Shown one piece after another: positions 26,957 through 37,360 of a stretch of 64,000 nt of DNA. The notes beneath the pieces were generated by a model that saw only the letters and a list, made by a program, of their open reading frames with translations, ran no database searches and had not been told where the DNA came from. A program made the position numbers and the translations under genes. The DNA comes from Sympetrum striolatum (lineage: Eukaryota > Arthropoda > Insecta > Odonata > Libellulidae): positions 61,309,454-61,373,453 of the forward strand of contig OX388345.1 in NCBI GenBank assembly GCA_947579665.1, given 5' to 3'. The stretch's first letter is position 1. Every line of letters starts with the position of its first letter.

Positions 26957-29584
26957 TGCTCCATATGTATAAATGTGTTCACCTATTTCATAAGGAAACA
27001 TGTAGTAATTAATATCTTAATGGGAAACAATAATTGGGTTTCTAGCCAAACTTAACTGGTAACTTTTCAATTTATCTATTTGAATCATTCTAAGATTTAA
27101 TGTTATCACCTCGATTCAAGTCAATTTCAAATATTTATTCTAGCTATACGGTAGTTTTTATGCATAATGTATACATTATTCAATAATCTGCTTTTGCCTA
27201 TATCATCATCTTCACATATATAATATTTTAACAAATTTTCGATAACATTATTCCACGTAATTTAAAAAAAAAGAAATATTAAATTCCTTTCAACATTTGA
27301 AACGATATCTATCCTCCTTGTGCAAAATAATACTTTATATTAGACCCTGTGTTGGGAGATTAATCCGTAGTTATTGAGGTACCTGCTTCTAACGCAATAG
27401 CTGCTTCCTTTTGAACTTTCCTTAACCTTGTCCTTAGCAGATTTCCCATCGACCTCCTCCTCTAGGCAAACCTCTAACGACTTCAACATGAAGCGAGCGA
27501 AGGAAGCTTGCATTACAGGCAACTCTAATTAGTTTATAACCTTGGAGCATGTTGAGAGATCGCTTTAAGAAATACGGTGGCCGCAGGGCGATATGCCTCA
27601 GACCCATGACATGGGATCGTTTCAAAGGGAAGTGGAGAATCAAAGTGGTTGAGAGTGCATGCTAAATAAGTCATGGATGGTCAGGAATTCCCACAGTTTC
27701 CGTTAGCCTAAATATTCGGAATTCGGGATGCATTTCAATCACAAATAACTCTATGCGTCCCTGTAGAATAAATTTTCTTGATCTTTTTCGTTTGATATGG
27801 CTAGGATTTATACATAAAGGAGCCTTAGGAACATGCTAAAAATTATGTCAGGGTTTATTAATGGGTTGGATTCTATTTCAGGGGAAACACGAAACATATA
27901 TTCTGAAATATTCTGCCCACATTAATGACTTCCTATTTTGATTAAATCTCAAAAGCGCGTAGAAAATTCCAAAAATAATTGTAATACTCAATAATTCTTG
28001 ATAGAGCGCTCTAGGCCAAGTTGAGCCTTGGATAATTATTGTTGTTATTAAATAAAGTGATTGTTCGATATTGTAAGCAGCCTTCAACTAAAATATAGTC
28101 TCGACTTTGTAAAATATCGCTGGCTGAATTTAATTTATTGTTTCCTTTTTATGCTAATATTAGTATATCAACACCAAAGTTCAATATTATGCTAACTATT
28201 CTTCCGTAAATTGAGAGCAAGAATTAAATACGACTATCTGATGAGCGTATAATTATAGACACCATTAAATCCAAATGAATATTAGACACAAATAATATAC
28301 AGAAAAGACTTGCGAAATGTATCTACCTCTTAGATCAACAAAGTTATAGTGCATCTATGTATACATTATATCTTTTACACGCCCTTCCTATAACTTAATC
28401 TCGTAAATGCTGAAGGTCCAGTTCCAGGAGGAAGTATAGTATTATCCGCTCTTTTCCTATTTCATGGTGTACTGATAATTTTTTTTTTTCCTTTTCTCAG
28501 TAAATGAGAGCTTTCTCCATTCTATTCTTTGTGAGATAAAATAATATAGCTCGGTCTACAAAGAGTTGGATGGAGTTAATTATCCAAGAAAAAAGATTTT
28601 CTTGCGTGAGATAATCAAGAACATGTTTACGTAGGAAGGATAATTTGGTTAATACCTATCGGTTACCTGGTCGATGAGAACTTAAGAAAAAACTTGCTTT
28701 AAAATATTCTGTTTTAATTAAAACACGGAATTCATTCCGGTTTTCTTTGAAGGAGTGATTTAAAACAAAATTGTTCGTTTGAATTTCCGCAGGGCATTCT
28801 CATCAGCTAATGCGAAGTTCATACATGAACTCATTTATCTACATTTTTGATATTTTCTAGGATTCAAGACTTCTTGTAATTAAAATACTAAATTTTTATC
28901 AGAAAAAATCCCATATACATATCATGTCCAATTGTAGCTCATATATATCTCCCATATTTATTTAGATATCCTAAGTCTGGAAAAATCTTTCACATCATTC
29001 AGAAATATGACCGATTTTTCGTACATGAGTAATGATTTATTTTTCGTATTCTTCCTCTTCTTTAGTAATACTGTCCTTAGACGGATTTCAACGGTAACGT
29101 TGCCTCCACATAGTTCTCTCTCTAGTCTCTCTCTTCATTTCTGCATCGTTTCTCCCCTCTTTGATTCACGTTATTATTCCGTACCTCCTCCTTTCTCTTC
29201 CTTTTCCATGTTCTCCTCTATTATTAACTCCTGTACCACGTTCTACTTTGCAAGTTGCCTAATCCCTTTTCCCTTTCTCTTTTTATAATTTACTAAAATT
29301 CTTCTTTCCTCCGAAATCCTCCACATCAATTTTTCATTCCTAATTTCATCTTTCCATCCAATTTTCTCCGCTCGTCAGCATAGCCATGTTTCTTAGTCAA
29401 GCTTCAGTTTTACTTTTCTCTCCTTATCTCCATTTCGTACATGAGTTATATTTCTATGGGCAGTTTCCATGACAAAATTTTCTCTAATTAATTTCTATGA
29501 GTGATTTGATCATTAATTTATAAAAATTTTCTAATTGCTATCTTTGTTATATTCAAATTTTGGAATGATAATAATCATAATACA

Positions 29585-29860
29585 GGGTTTTATTTAGGGC
29601 GAGATTGAAACTATAAAGTCTCTTCTTAATCTAACCCTACGTCATATGAATGAATAAAGGAGACACCTTGAAAAAAGTACACAGAAGAAGACTACTCCAT
29701 GGATTTATAAACGTAATCTAAGAGCTTAGGAAAAAATTTCCTCTGCAGGAAAACACCCTCAAGAAGAGGGGTGTGAAAACCTGCGAAAGCTACAGATAGG
29801 AAGCGAAATTTAGTAATGAAATGAGATTAAATGAAATAAAAAGGCAAGTAGCCAATGCAG
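29585..29860 (-). repeat. Dispersed repeat C, copy 2
   Basis: This is the fullest copy. It has the GGGTTTTATTTAGGGCGAGA start, the CTAACCCTACGTCAT block, TAAGAGCTTAGGAAAA, CTGCAGGAAA and a CACCCTC..GAGGGGTG hairpin (about 29753-29773) followed by ACCTGCGAAA. Like copy 1 it is bordered on the left by an ATA-rich microsatellite, which fits a minus-strand retroposon tail. It lies only a few tens of bases before repeat cluster B. Confidence 0.65.
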
Positions 29861-29871
29861 TAATATCCTTC

Positions 29872-30735
29872 AAAAAAATCTGATGTGGCCAGCACATGAC
29901 TTTCTCTATATATAAGATGTAAATATTTACCTACGACAGTAATTTCGAACTCTATATTCCATCTAAACTTGGAAGATGAGTGAATAATTTATATATTATT
30001 ATTTTTTCGTTACAAACATTATAAATAATGTTTTTCGGGACATGCTCGATGAAAAACGATGAAATTGGCCTTTCGCCCTTAGCCCAGAGCGCCCACAAAG
30101 TACATAATCAGCAACTTCCGGTTTATCAGTATTTCATGAATAACTACTAAACAATCAGTGATAAAAAAATATGTTTCCTACAAAAGTTATAGTAAATTTC
30201 ATTTTATAAAACGTTTATAAATAATAGTATATATCTAAATAACATATGTATGGAGATATTTTGAAAACCGGAAATGAGCTTTGAAGAATGAAGCTCGACT
30301 TCCGGTCAACCGATTTATACGAAAAACTAATCAAATTTAACGACACCAAAAAAAGTACTACATATGAAATTTGGTGTGGATCCAAAAATAGTTTTCATGA
30401 TAGAGCGCCCACAAAGTACATAACAGCTACTTCCGGTTTATCGGTATTTCACGAATACCTCCTAAACAATCAGTGATAAAAATATGTTAAATACAAAAGT
30501 TATAGTAAATTTTATTATCTAAAACTTTTATTAGTAATACAATATACCTATATATCATATTTATGGAGATATTTTGAAAACCGGAAATGAGCTTTGAAGA
30601 ATGAAGCTCGACTTCCGGTTAACCGATTTACTCCAAAAACTAATAAACTCTGACAGCACACACCACAGTGCTATATATGAGGTTTAGTATTGATACGACT
30701 AATAGTTTTTACGTTAGAGCGCCCACAAGCACAGA

Positions 30736-30813
<78 letters not shown>

Positions 30814-30946
30814 CAGACATCATTCCGAAAATGGTCAAAACGTGTTCTAGGGACCCCAAAACGTGTATTTCCGTTGAAATCTCGAAGTCTATTTTTTTCA
30901 TGAAAACAATACTTTCTCTATACTACGTATATGGAGAAAGTAAAAA
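29872..30946 (+). repeat. Composite hairpin/CA repeat, copy B1 (two units)
   Basis: This has the same architecture as A2 and A3 about 14 kb away: the AATCTGATGTGGCCAGCACA start, two tandem ~315-bp units marked by GAGCGCCCACAA near 30087, 30402 and 30717, a long pure (CA)n tract at about 30730-30808, the conserved GACATCATTCCGAAAATGGT tail region, and the ACTTTCTC..GAGAAAGT terminal hairpin. Internal ACCGGAA..TTCCGGT hairpins occur near 30266-30305 and 30580-30620. Confidence 0.82.
30730..30808. repeat. Long (CA)n microsatellite inside repeat B1
   Basis: About 80 bases of nearly pure CA dinucleotides. It is the longest such tract in the window and occupies the element's standard internal position. 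The opposing long Val/Cys and Thr/His frames on both strands are artefacts of it. Confidence 0.95.
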
Positions 30947-30949
30947 GGA

Positions 30950-31635
30950 AAAAAATCTGATGTGGCCAACATATGACTTTCTCCATATTTATAGAAAACA
31001 GATGCCTACGCCAGTAATATATAAATAACTCCAAAACAATGAGTGTTACAGGAAAATGTTTCAAACAAAAACTGTAGTAAATACATTATCTATAACTTTG
31101 GTACATAATTGTATATACCTACATTGCATTCTGACAGAGATATGTTTGAAAAACTTCCATTTCTGGATAAACAACAACTTCCAGTTAACCATTATTGAAG
31201 AATAACTCCTAAACAATCAGCATTACGAAAAAATATTTCATACAAAAGTTTTAGTAAAACACATTGTCTATAACGTTTGTTCATTATTGTATATAGACCT
31301 ACATTGCATTCTGACAGAGGTATTTAAGAAATAAACTTTTGTTCCGGATAAACAGCAACTTCCGGTTCAGCGATATTCACCAAAAACTAATCAACTCTTG
31401 GCGTTATTAGGAGAATACTAAATATGAATTTTGGAAATGATCGAATCATTGCTTTTTAAGATAGAGCGCCCTCAAACTTTTTTACCACAGACAGAGACAC
31501 ACACAGACATGTTCGGGAAAATAGCGAAAACGAACTCAATGGGCCCCAAAACATCTATTTCCGTCGAAATCTGGAGGTCGGTGTTTTTTGCGAATACAAT
31601 ACTTTCTCTATACTACGTATAGGGAGTAAGTAAAA
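30950..31635 (+). repeat. Composite hairpin repeat, copy B2 (diverged)
   Basis: This begins directly after B1 with the same AATCTGATGTGGCCAACA start and ends with a degenerate ACTTTCTC..GGGAGTAAGT hairpin. Its internal units are clearly different from the other copies (CATTGCATTCTGACAGAG is repeated at about 31126 and 31303), and its CA tract is reduced to a short ACACACAGACA motif. It represents a distinct, probably older subfamily. Confidence 0.65.
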
Positions 31636-31639
31636 TTAA

Positions 31640-33340
31640 CAAATTCTTACACATTTACAAATAAGTAGGCAAAACATATGCTGATAAATACGAAGCACAT
31701 TAAGAAAAAGTTACATCAGGAAACACTATGATATGGCCATTAACCCCTATCTTGACAATTACAGGCTAGATTAGCCCTGGGGAGAGGCGCTCAATGAATT
31801 CTAGACGAGTAAAGAGTCCGTCCCTTTGGTTTAATAGATTCCTCGGAGCGGCGACAGGTCGACCCAGTTCGTCTTTATTTGCTCAAGGGGAAGCCTTCGC
31901 AAGTACCGCAGCGCGATGCGACGCCTGACTGACCCTTTAGCCCTTCCGAAGGCGCGTTATCTCGCATACCGGTGAGCAATCGTTCTTCTAATGATCTGAC
32001 GCATCTGAAGGGTATAGTCCTTGACCTTAGAACCGGGAAATGAGGGAAGGTGGGCATTCCGGCAGCCGAATCAGAGGAATCCTCCGGTGCTCCGAAGATT
32101 AAACAAAACAGGATTCCATTTCCCGCGTCCTGTTTGATCCTTTTGACTGCGGAGGGTCGTCGTGGTTCAGAATGCGCGATATCGAGGTCCTTGATGTGCG
32201 AGTTTTATCCGGTGAAGTAATTAGACGAACTTTTCTACATTTTTTTACTCTCTCGGTTTCCCGAAATAGACGTGTTTAATCGTTTCCAAGGGAACTAAAA
32301 TTCTGTGCCCCTTGGGATATTTGGGAGCTGTATCCGAGAATAGAAAATCAGCACGTTTCTCAGTGGTCGTACCATTAGTTCAGCAGAACAACATGAAGAA
32401 TTCGTTAATTCATACACCATTAATTTAAATTTAAAATTTTAGAATTTATTTTAAAAGTGTGAGTAATGTTTCATTAACTTTACTCTGATTTTACCATACC
32501 TTACTTTTCTTTTTTTTAATTACGCAACAGATTTTCATTAGGTAAAGAAAATTGGAAATTAGAAAAGAATAAATGGAATTCATAAATTTCAAAATAGTTA
32601 TTTATTTAGTAATAAATAAGTAATTAAGTATCAGTCGATTTTAAGAACAATTTATTTAATTACATTCCATAATTTCAATTAAAACCGAAATACAGCTTCC
32701 TTGTACATTCCTCGCTAATGATCTCGCAAATGAAAGTGGATGAAATGGATATTATAAACATCGAAGTAAATAGAGAGAAAATATATCATTGTGACTGCAG
32801 TCTTTTATTTTAAAACGAAAGAAGTTATATTTTCATTTTCAGTCCACAATCCAAATTGATTTTCAGTAATCTCTCGGATTTGGATTCTTTTTATGGAATA
32901 AAGTCAAATGCATCATCACTATCGAGTCTCAAATATTCATATTTCACCGCTAGATCGATTATTCGGGAATTACATCCATTTGATACAACAAGGAAAAACG
33001 GCCTCATTAAATTTAAATATGAAGGGATGATCCGTAATTTAATTTTCACTATATTCGTGTCCACTTATAATTAACAAAGTGGTGGACAATTCAAAAATAA
33101 AGCTACTTTAAATGATAAGATAATTGCATAGGATTTGATAACAAAATTGAACGAAAAAACGTCGGCGATAACATTAACTGCCCTTTTGACAAATTCTATA
33201 CCGATATCAGGAATACATAGTTTTATTTCCTTTAATAATATATTTCAATTTGCCAAACAAAAGTCTTTTTTTATATTACAATCAGCTAATAAATTAAAAA
33301 GTCCTTAATTCTCTACATTATTATTAATTATAAATTCGGT
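31640..33340. other. Non-coding stretch with GC-rich island
   Basis: The part at about 31740-32390 is much GC-richer than its surroundings and CG-rich, but holds no frame longer than about 60 codons, no recognisable exon and no transposon ends. It could be a promoter-proximal CpG-rich region or conserved non-coding DNA. The rest is AT-rich and empty. Confidence 0.45.
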
Positions 33341-33346
33341 ACTTCA

Positions 33347-33354
33347 GGTACGGT
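33347..33354. repeat. 8-bp target site duplication, left (hAT)
   Basis: GGTACGGT directly precedes the left terminal inverted repeat and is repeated exactly at 36892-36899 after the right end. Eight-base duplications are characteristic of hAT insertion. Confidence 0.9.
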
Positions 33355-33361
33355 TAGACAT

Positions 33362-33490
33362 GGGCGCCGTTATGATTTTTGTCAGCGGCGGCGTAGGGGG
33401 AAAATGACGCCGGCGGCGGCGGCGTAACGGCGTGAACGCTGACTGCTTAATCGTCGGCGGCGGCGCGGCGTAACCGGCGGCGTGTAAAAT
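33362..33490. repeat. CGG/CCG-rich left terminus of hAT element
   Basis: Dense GGCGGCGGCG runs immediately inside the left terminal repeat. The right end (36765-36888) carries the corresponding reverse-complement type sequence, so both termini can form strong GC-rich secondary structure. Confidence 0.85.
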
Positions 33491-33586
33491 TTCGTTCGTA
33501 TACGGCAGAAAAAAAGGCGAATAACTCGAATATCTGAGAGTACATTATTACAATTATATCATAACAATAAAGACAATGTAGAGCTA

Positions 33587-34876
33587 CGAGGGTCGTTCAA
33601 TAAGTCCTTAGAAAAAGATGGAAAAACACTTTTTTGTGGGGTAAATTTGTTTTATTCCTCAACATAATCTCCTTTCAGCTCTATACATTTTTCTAAACGT
33701 TTTTGAAAAATTTTTATGCCGTCCGAAAATAGGATTTTGGAAGTTCTTCAAAATACTCATTCGTTTGCTTAATGATCTCCTCGTTCGAAGTGAACTGTCG
33801 TCCGCTTAGCCATTTTTTCTAATTCGGAAACAGGAAATAGTCACTTGGGGCCAAATCTGGTGAATAAGGTGGATTTTACAACAATTCCATTTTTAATTCC
33901 ATAATTTTGGCCATCGAAACAGCACAGGTGTGCACACGTGCATTGCCCTGATGCAAGAGGATTTTTGTCCTCTTCAAATGTGGACGATTTTCTTTGATTT
34001 CATCTCTCAACCGGTTCAATAATGACGCATAATACGTCCCTCTTATCGTTTTTCCTTTTTCCAAGTAATCAATAAAGATGATGCCGTGTGCATTGCAAAA
34101 TACCGTGGCCATCACCTTGCCGGCCGATGCCACCGTTTTCGTCTTCTTCGGAGCCCGTTCACCCTTAAAAATCCACTGTTGTGACTGTATCTTTGTTTCT
34201 GGAGTGTAGTAATGAATCCAGGTTTCATCCACAGTTATGAATCGACGAAGAAATTTGGCAGGATTGCGACGGAAGAGCGCCAAAATAACCTCAGAGTCGA
34301 CCACACGATTGCGCTTATTCTACTCTCTGAGTAAACGCGGCACCCATCTTGCAGAAATTTTTTTCACAGACAGTTTTTCATGCAAAATTGAATCGACTGC
34401 ACCTTGCGATATGCCTGTGGCCTCAACTATTTCGCGCACTTTAATCCATCGATCACTCAAAATCATATCGTGGATTTTGTCGATCGTTTTGGAAGTAGTC
34501 ACTTCCTCTGGGCGTCCCGAACGATATTCATCTTTTGTGGATGAACGGCTACGTTTAAACTCATTCATCCAATTGTAAACAGTTCAAACACAGGAGCAGA
34601 TGTGCCATGAACTGCATCCAACTCAGCTTTGATTTCTTTCGGCGTTAAACCTTTCAAATATAAATGTTTAATCACAGCCCGAAACTCATTTTTCTCCATT
34701 GTTATAAACAAACAAAAGTTGTTCACATCAATCCTATTTTTGGACGGCATAAAAATTAAAAAAAAACGTTTGGAAAAATGTATAGAGCTGAAAGGAGATT
34801 ATATTGAGACATAAAAAAATAACCCCAAAAAAAAAGTTTTTCCATCTTTTTCTAAGGACTTATTGAACGACCCTCG
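33587..34876 (-). mobile_element. Mariner element with ~150-bp inverted repeats
   Basis: The ends are perfect inverted repeats for about 40 bases (CGAGGGTCGTTCAATAAGTC at the extreme) and recognisably homologous for about 150 bp (33587-33736 and 34730-34876). Both sides are flanked by TA (33585-33586 and 34877-34878), the mariner target duplication. The element is 1290 bp, the usual mariner size. The inverted repeats are longer than the roughly 30 bp usual for mariners. The left arm includes the 3' coding end of the transposase; the right arm carries an inverted copy of that coding end. It is inserted inside the hAT element. Confidence 0.93.
33652..34699 (-). pseudogene. Mariner transposase, inactivated
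   Basis: In three pieces the minus strand encodes a mariner transposase of near-standard length (~345 residues): an N-terminal helix-turn-helix starting MEKNEFRAVIKHL at 34699, the second HTH region (SGRPEEVT..IVEATGISQG), a WVPRLL motif, and the DDE domain. The first catalytic Asp is in VDETWIHYY and the second in IIFIDYL. The expected third Asp in the LLHQ-D-NARVH motif is Gly here. Additional breaks are a frameshift near 34570-34580, an in-frame stop after PRLLRE at 34317-34319, and a stop after MELKMELL near 33873. YSPDLAPSDYF and the C-terminal IELKGDY motifs survive downstream, and the ancestral stop falls at 33652. It cannot mobilise itself. Confidence 0.93.
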
Positions 34877-36029
34877 TATTTTGAATACGCAGCACAATGG
34901 GCTAGAATCGAAAAAAAACAGGCAAAAAAATCCTTTTCTTGAGTGCGGACTTAAGTACTGGCAATTCTCGAATAAATCCTGCCTATTACTAACAAATTAT
35001 TTACACTGATTTCTACCAATTAAAATTCTACAGGTGGTCAAAATTGGCCAAAATTCACGAATAATAGATAGCCTTAGATTTTTGCAAAATTATTCAGCCT
35101 CAAACCAAACCCAAATGAGCAGAATCATCGGGAAAAAATCAATACAGTGTTAAATAATCAACCCTTAAGCTTAATTATGATTTTTTAAGTGATCACAGTT
35201 GAATATTTGAATTATTGCATCACTTCCATCAGATCTCTGAATTAGCTTCTGTTGGTGAAATACTTACTTCATGCAACATGTCTTTTAAGTTATATTTCTT
35301 TCTCTTATCCTCTCTCGGACCCTCCGATTTAAGGAAACGAGCGCACATAAGACGCTATCTGGTAATATTATATGCAGAACTTATTGAGGTATGGCAATGC
35401 GAAGTTTCAAAGTTCACACTCAAAAAATATTTCCTTATTCTTGGCCAGCATTTTTCGATTCTTTCTCGCTCTGCGCCGTGAAGGGGTTAATTTGGCAATA
35501 CGTTGTTTTCCTTATTTTCACAAAAGCATGCTTCTTATAATTACGCTACATTACTTTAAGAACGTTTAAAGAGAGGTATCACAAATTGGGTACAAATAGC
35601 CAAGAGAATGTCGATCAATGGATGTACTATTGTTGTGAATTGGTTTTCACATCACATTTGCGCCACATTTTTCAAGTATGGAATCCAGGAATAGAATTTC
35701 AATTGAAATTTCCAGAAAATAAAAAAGGTATACCCGCACGCACCCATTGTATGTCGTCAGATCAAATCGTCAAATTACGGGCAGAACCTCAGCTGATTTT
35801 TCATATGTTCTAATAAAAATATTCAAATCGATTATAATATTTTAGAACTCTGGATTAGACTTTTTTTATAAATCAAAAGATGCTTCAAATATTAGTAATT
35901 GAGGGTAATCCAGGAAAATACAATTGTACCCTATGAAGAAAATTCTCTTATTGGAGTTAACATTTTGGTTTAATTAATATTTTATGAGACTTAATTTTTC
36001 AAATTGGGCGATCTGTTTGAGAGCGCGAA

Positions 36030-36127
36030 ATAACGGGAACTTTAAGGGAGTCGAAACCGGTCGCACAATAAATTTACTGTGGAACCAAGACATAGTGTTC
36101 TTTTCCTTTCCTACATAACGGGAACTT
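36030..36127 (+). mobile_element. 72-bp retroposon fragment with 13-bp duplication
   Basis: ATAACGGGAACTT occurs exactly at 36030-36042 and again at 36115-36127. The 72 bp between them include GTCGAAACCGGT and an ACAATAAATTTACTGTGGAA segment, sharing motifs with the inverted pair near 13221-13300. A short insert flanked by a direct repeat of this length is the pattern left by target-primed reverse transcription of a severely 5'-truncated retroposon. It lies within the hAT element. Confidence 0.65.
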
Positions 36128-36764
36128 ATTTATTTCTGACTGCGATAAAGTACCAAAAAGATTTTTTTAAATTTCTATTACATAGTTACACATGCAATAT
36201 ATCAAGCTAAAATTTGATGGAACTTATTTTTCTGTGGACATTCTTGTTTAAGTTTTATTCAACTCAAAACTCGAGTAACTATAATGGAAAGAAAGACAAT
36301 AAATAGCTTTTTCATTTATTTAAAATTAATAACTTTGTTTACTAATAAGATATGATATAATAATTTATAATTCCTTTAAAACTTATGTATAATAATTAGA
36401 AACAAGTTTCCGCAAATTCTAATGCAAAACACTGCTAATATGTGAGGAAAATTATGCGTTTAGTGATAGCCGCCTGAGTAAAGTGTACCCCGCCCTGGAA
36501 AGGCACACTTGTCAATTGAACGCCACCTTCTGGTGGGACTCATTGTACAGTGACTCCTGCCCGTTAAGTGCTCCTCGACTCCTACACCGGCACCGATTTT
36601 GCCGCCACGTGTGCAAACGGCCTAATCGTAACACGTATCGATATCACGTATAACTCAGCACCCTCTTGAAAAGACCGAGATGTGTTCTATCAGTTCAAAG
36701 CGTATCTCTTCGAACTACTTGTCAGCATATTTTCGACTGTGGAACTTTGTTTTTAAATCTAAGC

Positions 36765-36888
36765 CACGCCGCGCCGCCGCCGATAAAATTTCCGGCGGCG
36801 GCTCGGCGGCGCGCCGTAGTTATTTCTTCGGCGGCGGCGGCGTGCCCGATATTGTCGGCGGCTGGCGTAATCGGCGCGGCGCGCATCT
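36765..36888. repeat. CGG/CCG-rich right terminus of hAT element
   Basis: Repeated GGCGGC and GCCGCC blocks end in the inverted repeat CGGCGCGCATCTCTA. The short Ala/Arg/Gly-rich frames on both strands (about 36666-36989) are shadows of this composition. Confidence 0.85.
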
Positions 36889-36891
36889 CTA

Positions 36892-36899
36892 GGTACGGT
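36892..36899. repeat. 8-bp target site duplication, right (hAT)
   Basis: GGTACGGT is identical to 33347-33354 and directly adjoins the right terminal repeat. Confidence 0.9.
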
Positions 36900-37360
36900 A
36901 TTTTAAGGTACACTCTTAACCATCTCGAGTCACCTTCTTACTCACATTGTATAACCTTTAGCTTTGAATTATTTTTTCTATCCTCGTAAGCCTCATTTCA
37001 AAACCATTGTCACCATTATCTGTTCCTGATTCACACTGACCTCCTCGGTGACGTCCTGGATTTTTTTGGAATCCATCCAATTATTGAGCTTTGAGGCCCC
37101 TGTCCGTTTGCCATCATTTATCCATTATTCCGAACCAATGAACAGATATTGTGAGGAGTTTTTGGCCAAAACTGAAGGTGAAGGCTGTGTTATTGGAATT
37201 TTTGGAAACCAGGAGAACCGAAGTGTAATATCAACAAAAATAATGAGAAGAACAATGTTGTCTACTTCCAGTAAGCCATTTTGAGAAACATATTTTGTTT
37301 TTAGAAGAGAATAAATCAATATCACGTTTGGGAAAAGAATATTCCAAGATGAGTTTTATA
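36900..37360. other. Non-coding spacer between hAT and Tc1/mariner remnants
   Basis: No gene is supported. A 78-codon plus-strand frame (37048-37284) has no recognisable domain and no splice context. Confidence 0.45.

Larger units (their letters stand above)
19151..29580. other. AT-rich non-coding stretch
   Basis: No gene is recognised over about 10 kb. Small frames at 19715-19921, 21995-22291 (minus), 23584-23781 (minus) and 24170-24352 (minus) have no family resemblance. A 24-bp imperfect tandem duplication (GGGAATAA.AGAATGGGAAGA) lies at about 20161-20208 in a purine-rich block. A strong hairpin lies at 26926-26956 and is listed separately. A pyrimidine-rich patch at about 29030-29290 explains the 93-codon frame there. 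Confidence 0.5.
33355..36891. mobile_element. hAT-type element with CGG-repeat termini
   Basis: The ends are inverted repeats, TAGACATGGGCGCCG on the left and TAGAGATGCGCGCCG on the right (reverse complement), matching at 13 of 15 positions, and the element is flanked by a perfect 8-bp duplication. TAG-starting ends and an 8-bp duplication fit the hAT superfamily. The outer 120-130 bp at each side are dense in CGG/CCG triplets in an otherwise AT-rich region. No hAT transposase is recognisable in the interior (34900-36760), so it is non-autonomous or fully decayed. It has been invaded by a mariner (33587-34876) and a small retroposon (36043-36114). Without the mariner it would be about 2.25 kb. 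Confidence 0.85.

Noticed and set aside
30671..31028. Frames with long Thr-His and Val-Cys repeats
   Set aside because: They are direct translations of the (CA)n microsatellite and the non-coding repeat around it.
36666..36989. Ala/Arg-rich 107-codon frame
   Set aside because: It is a shadow of the CGG/CCG-rich right terminus of the hAT element.
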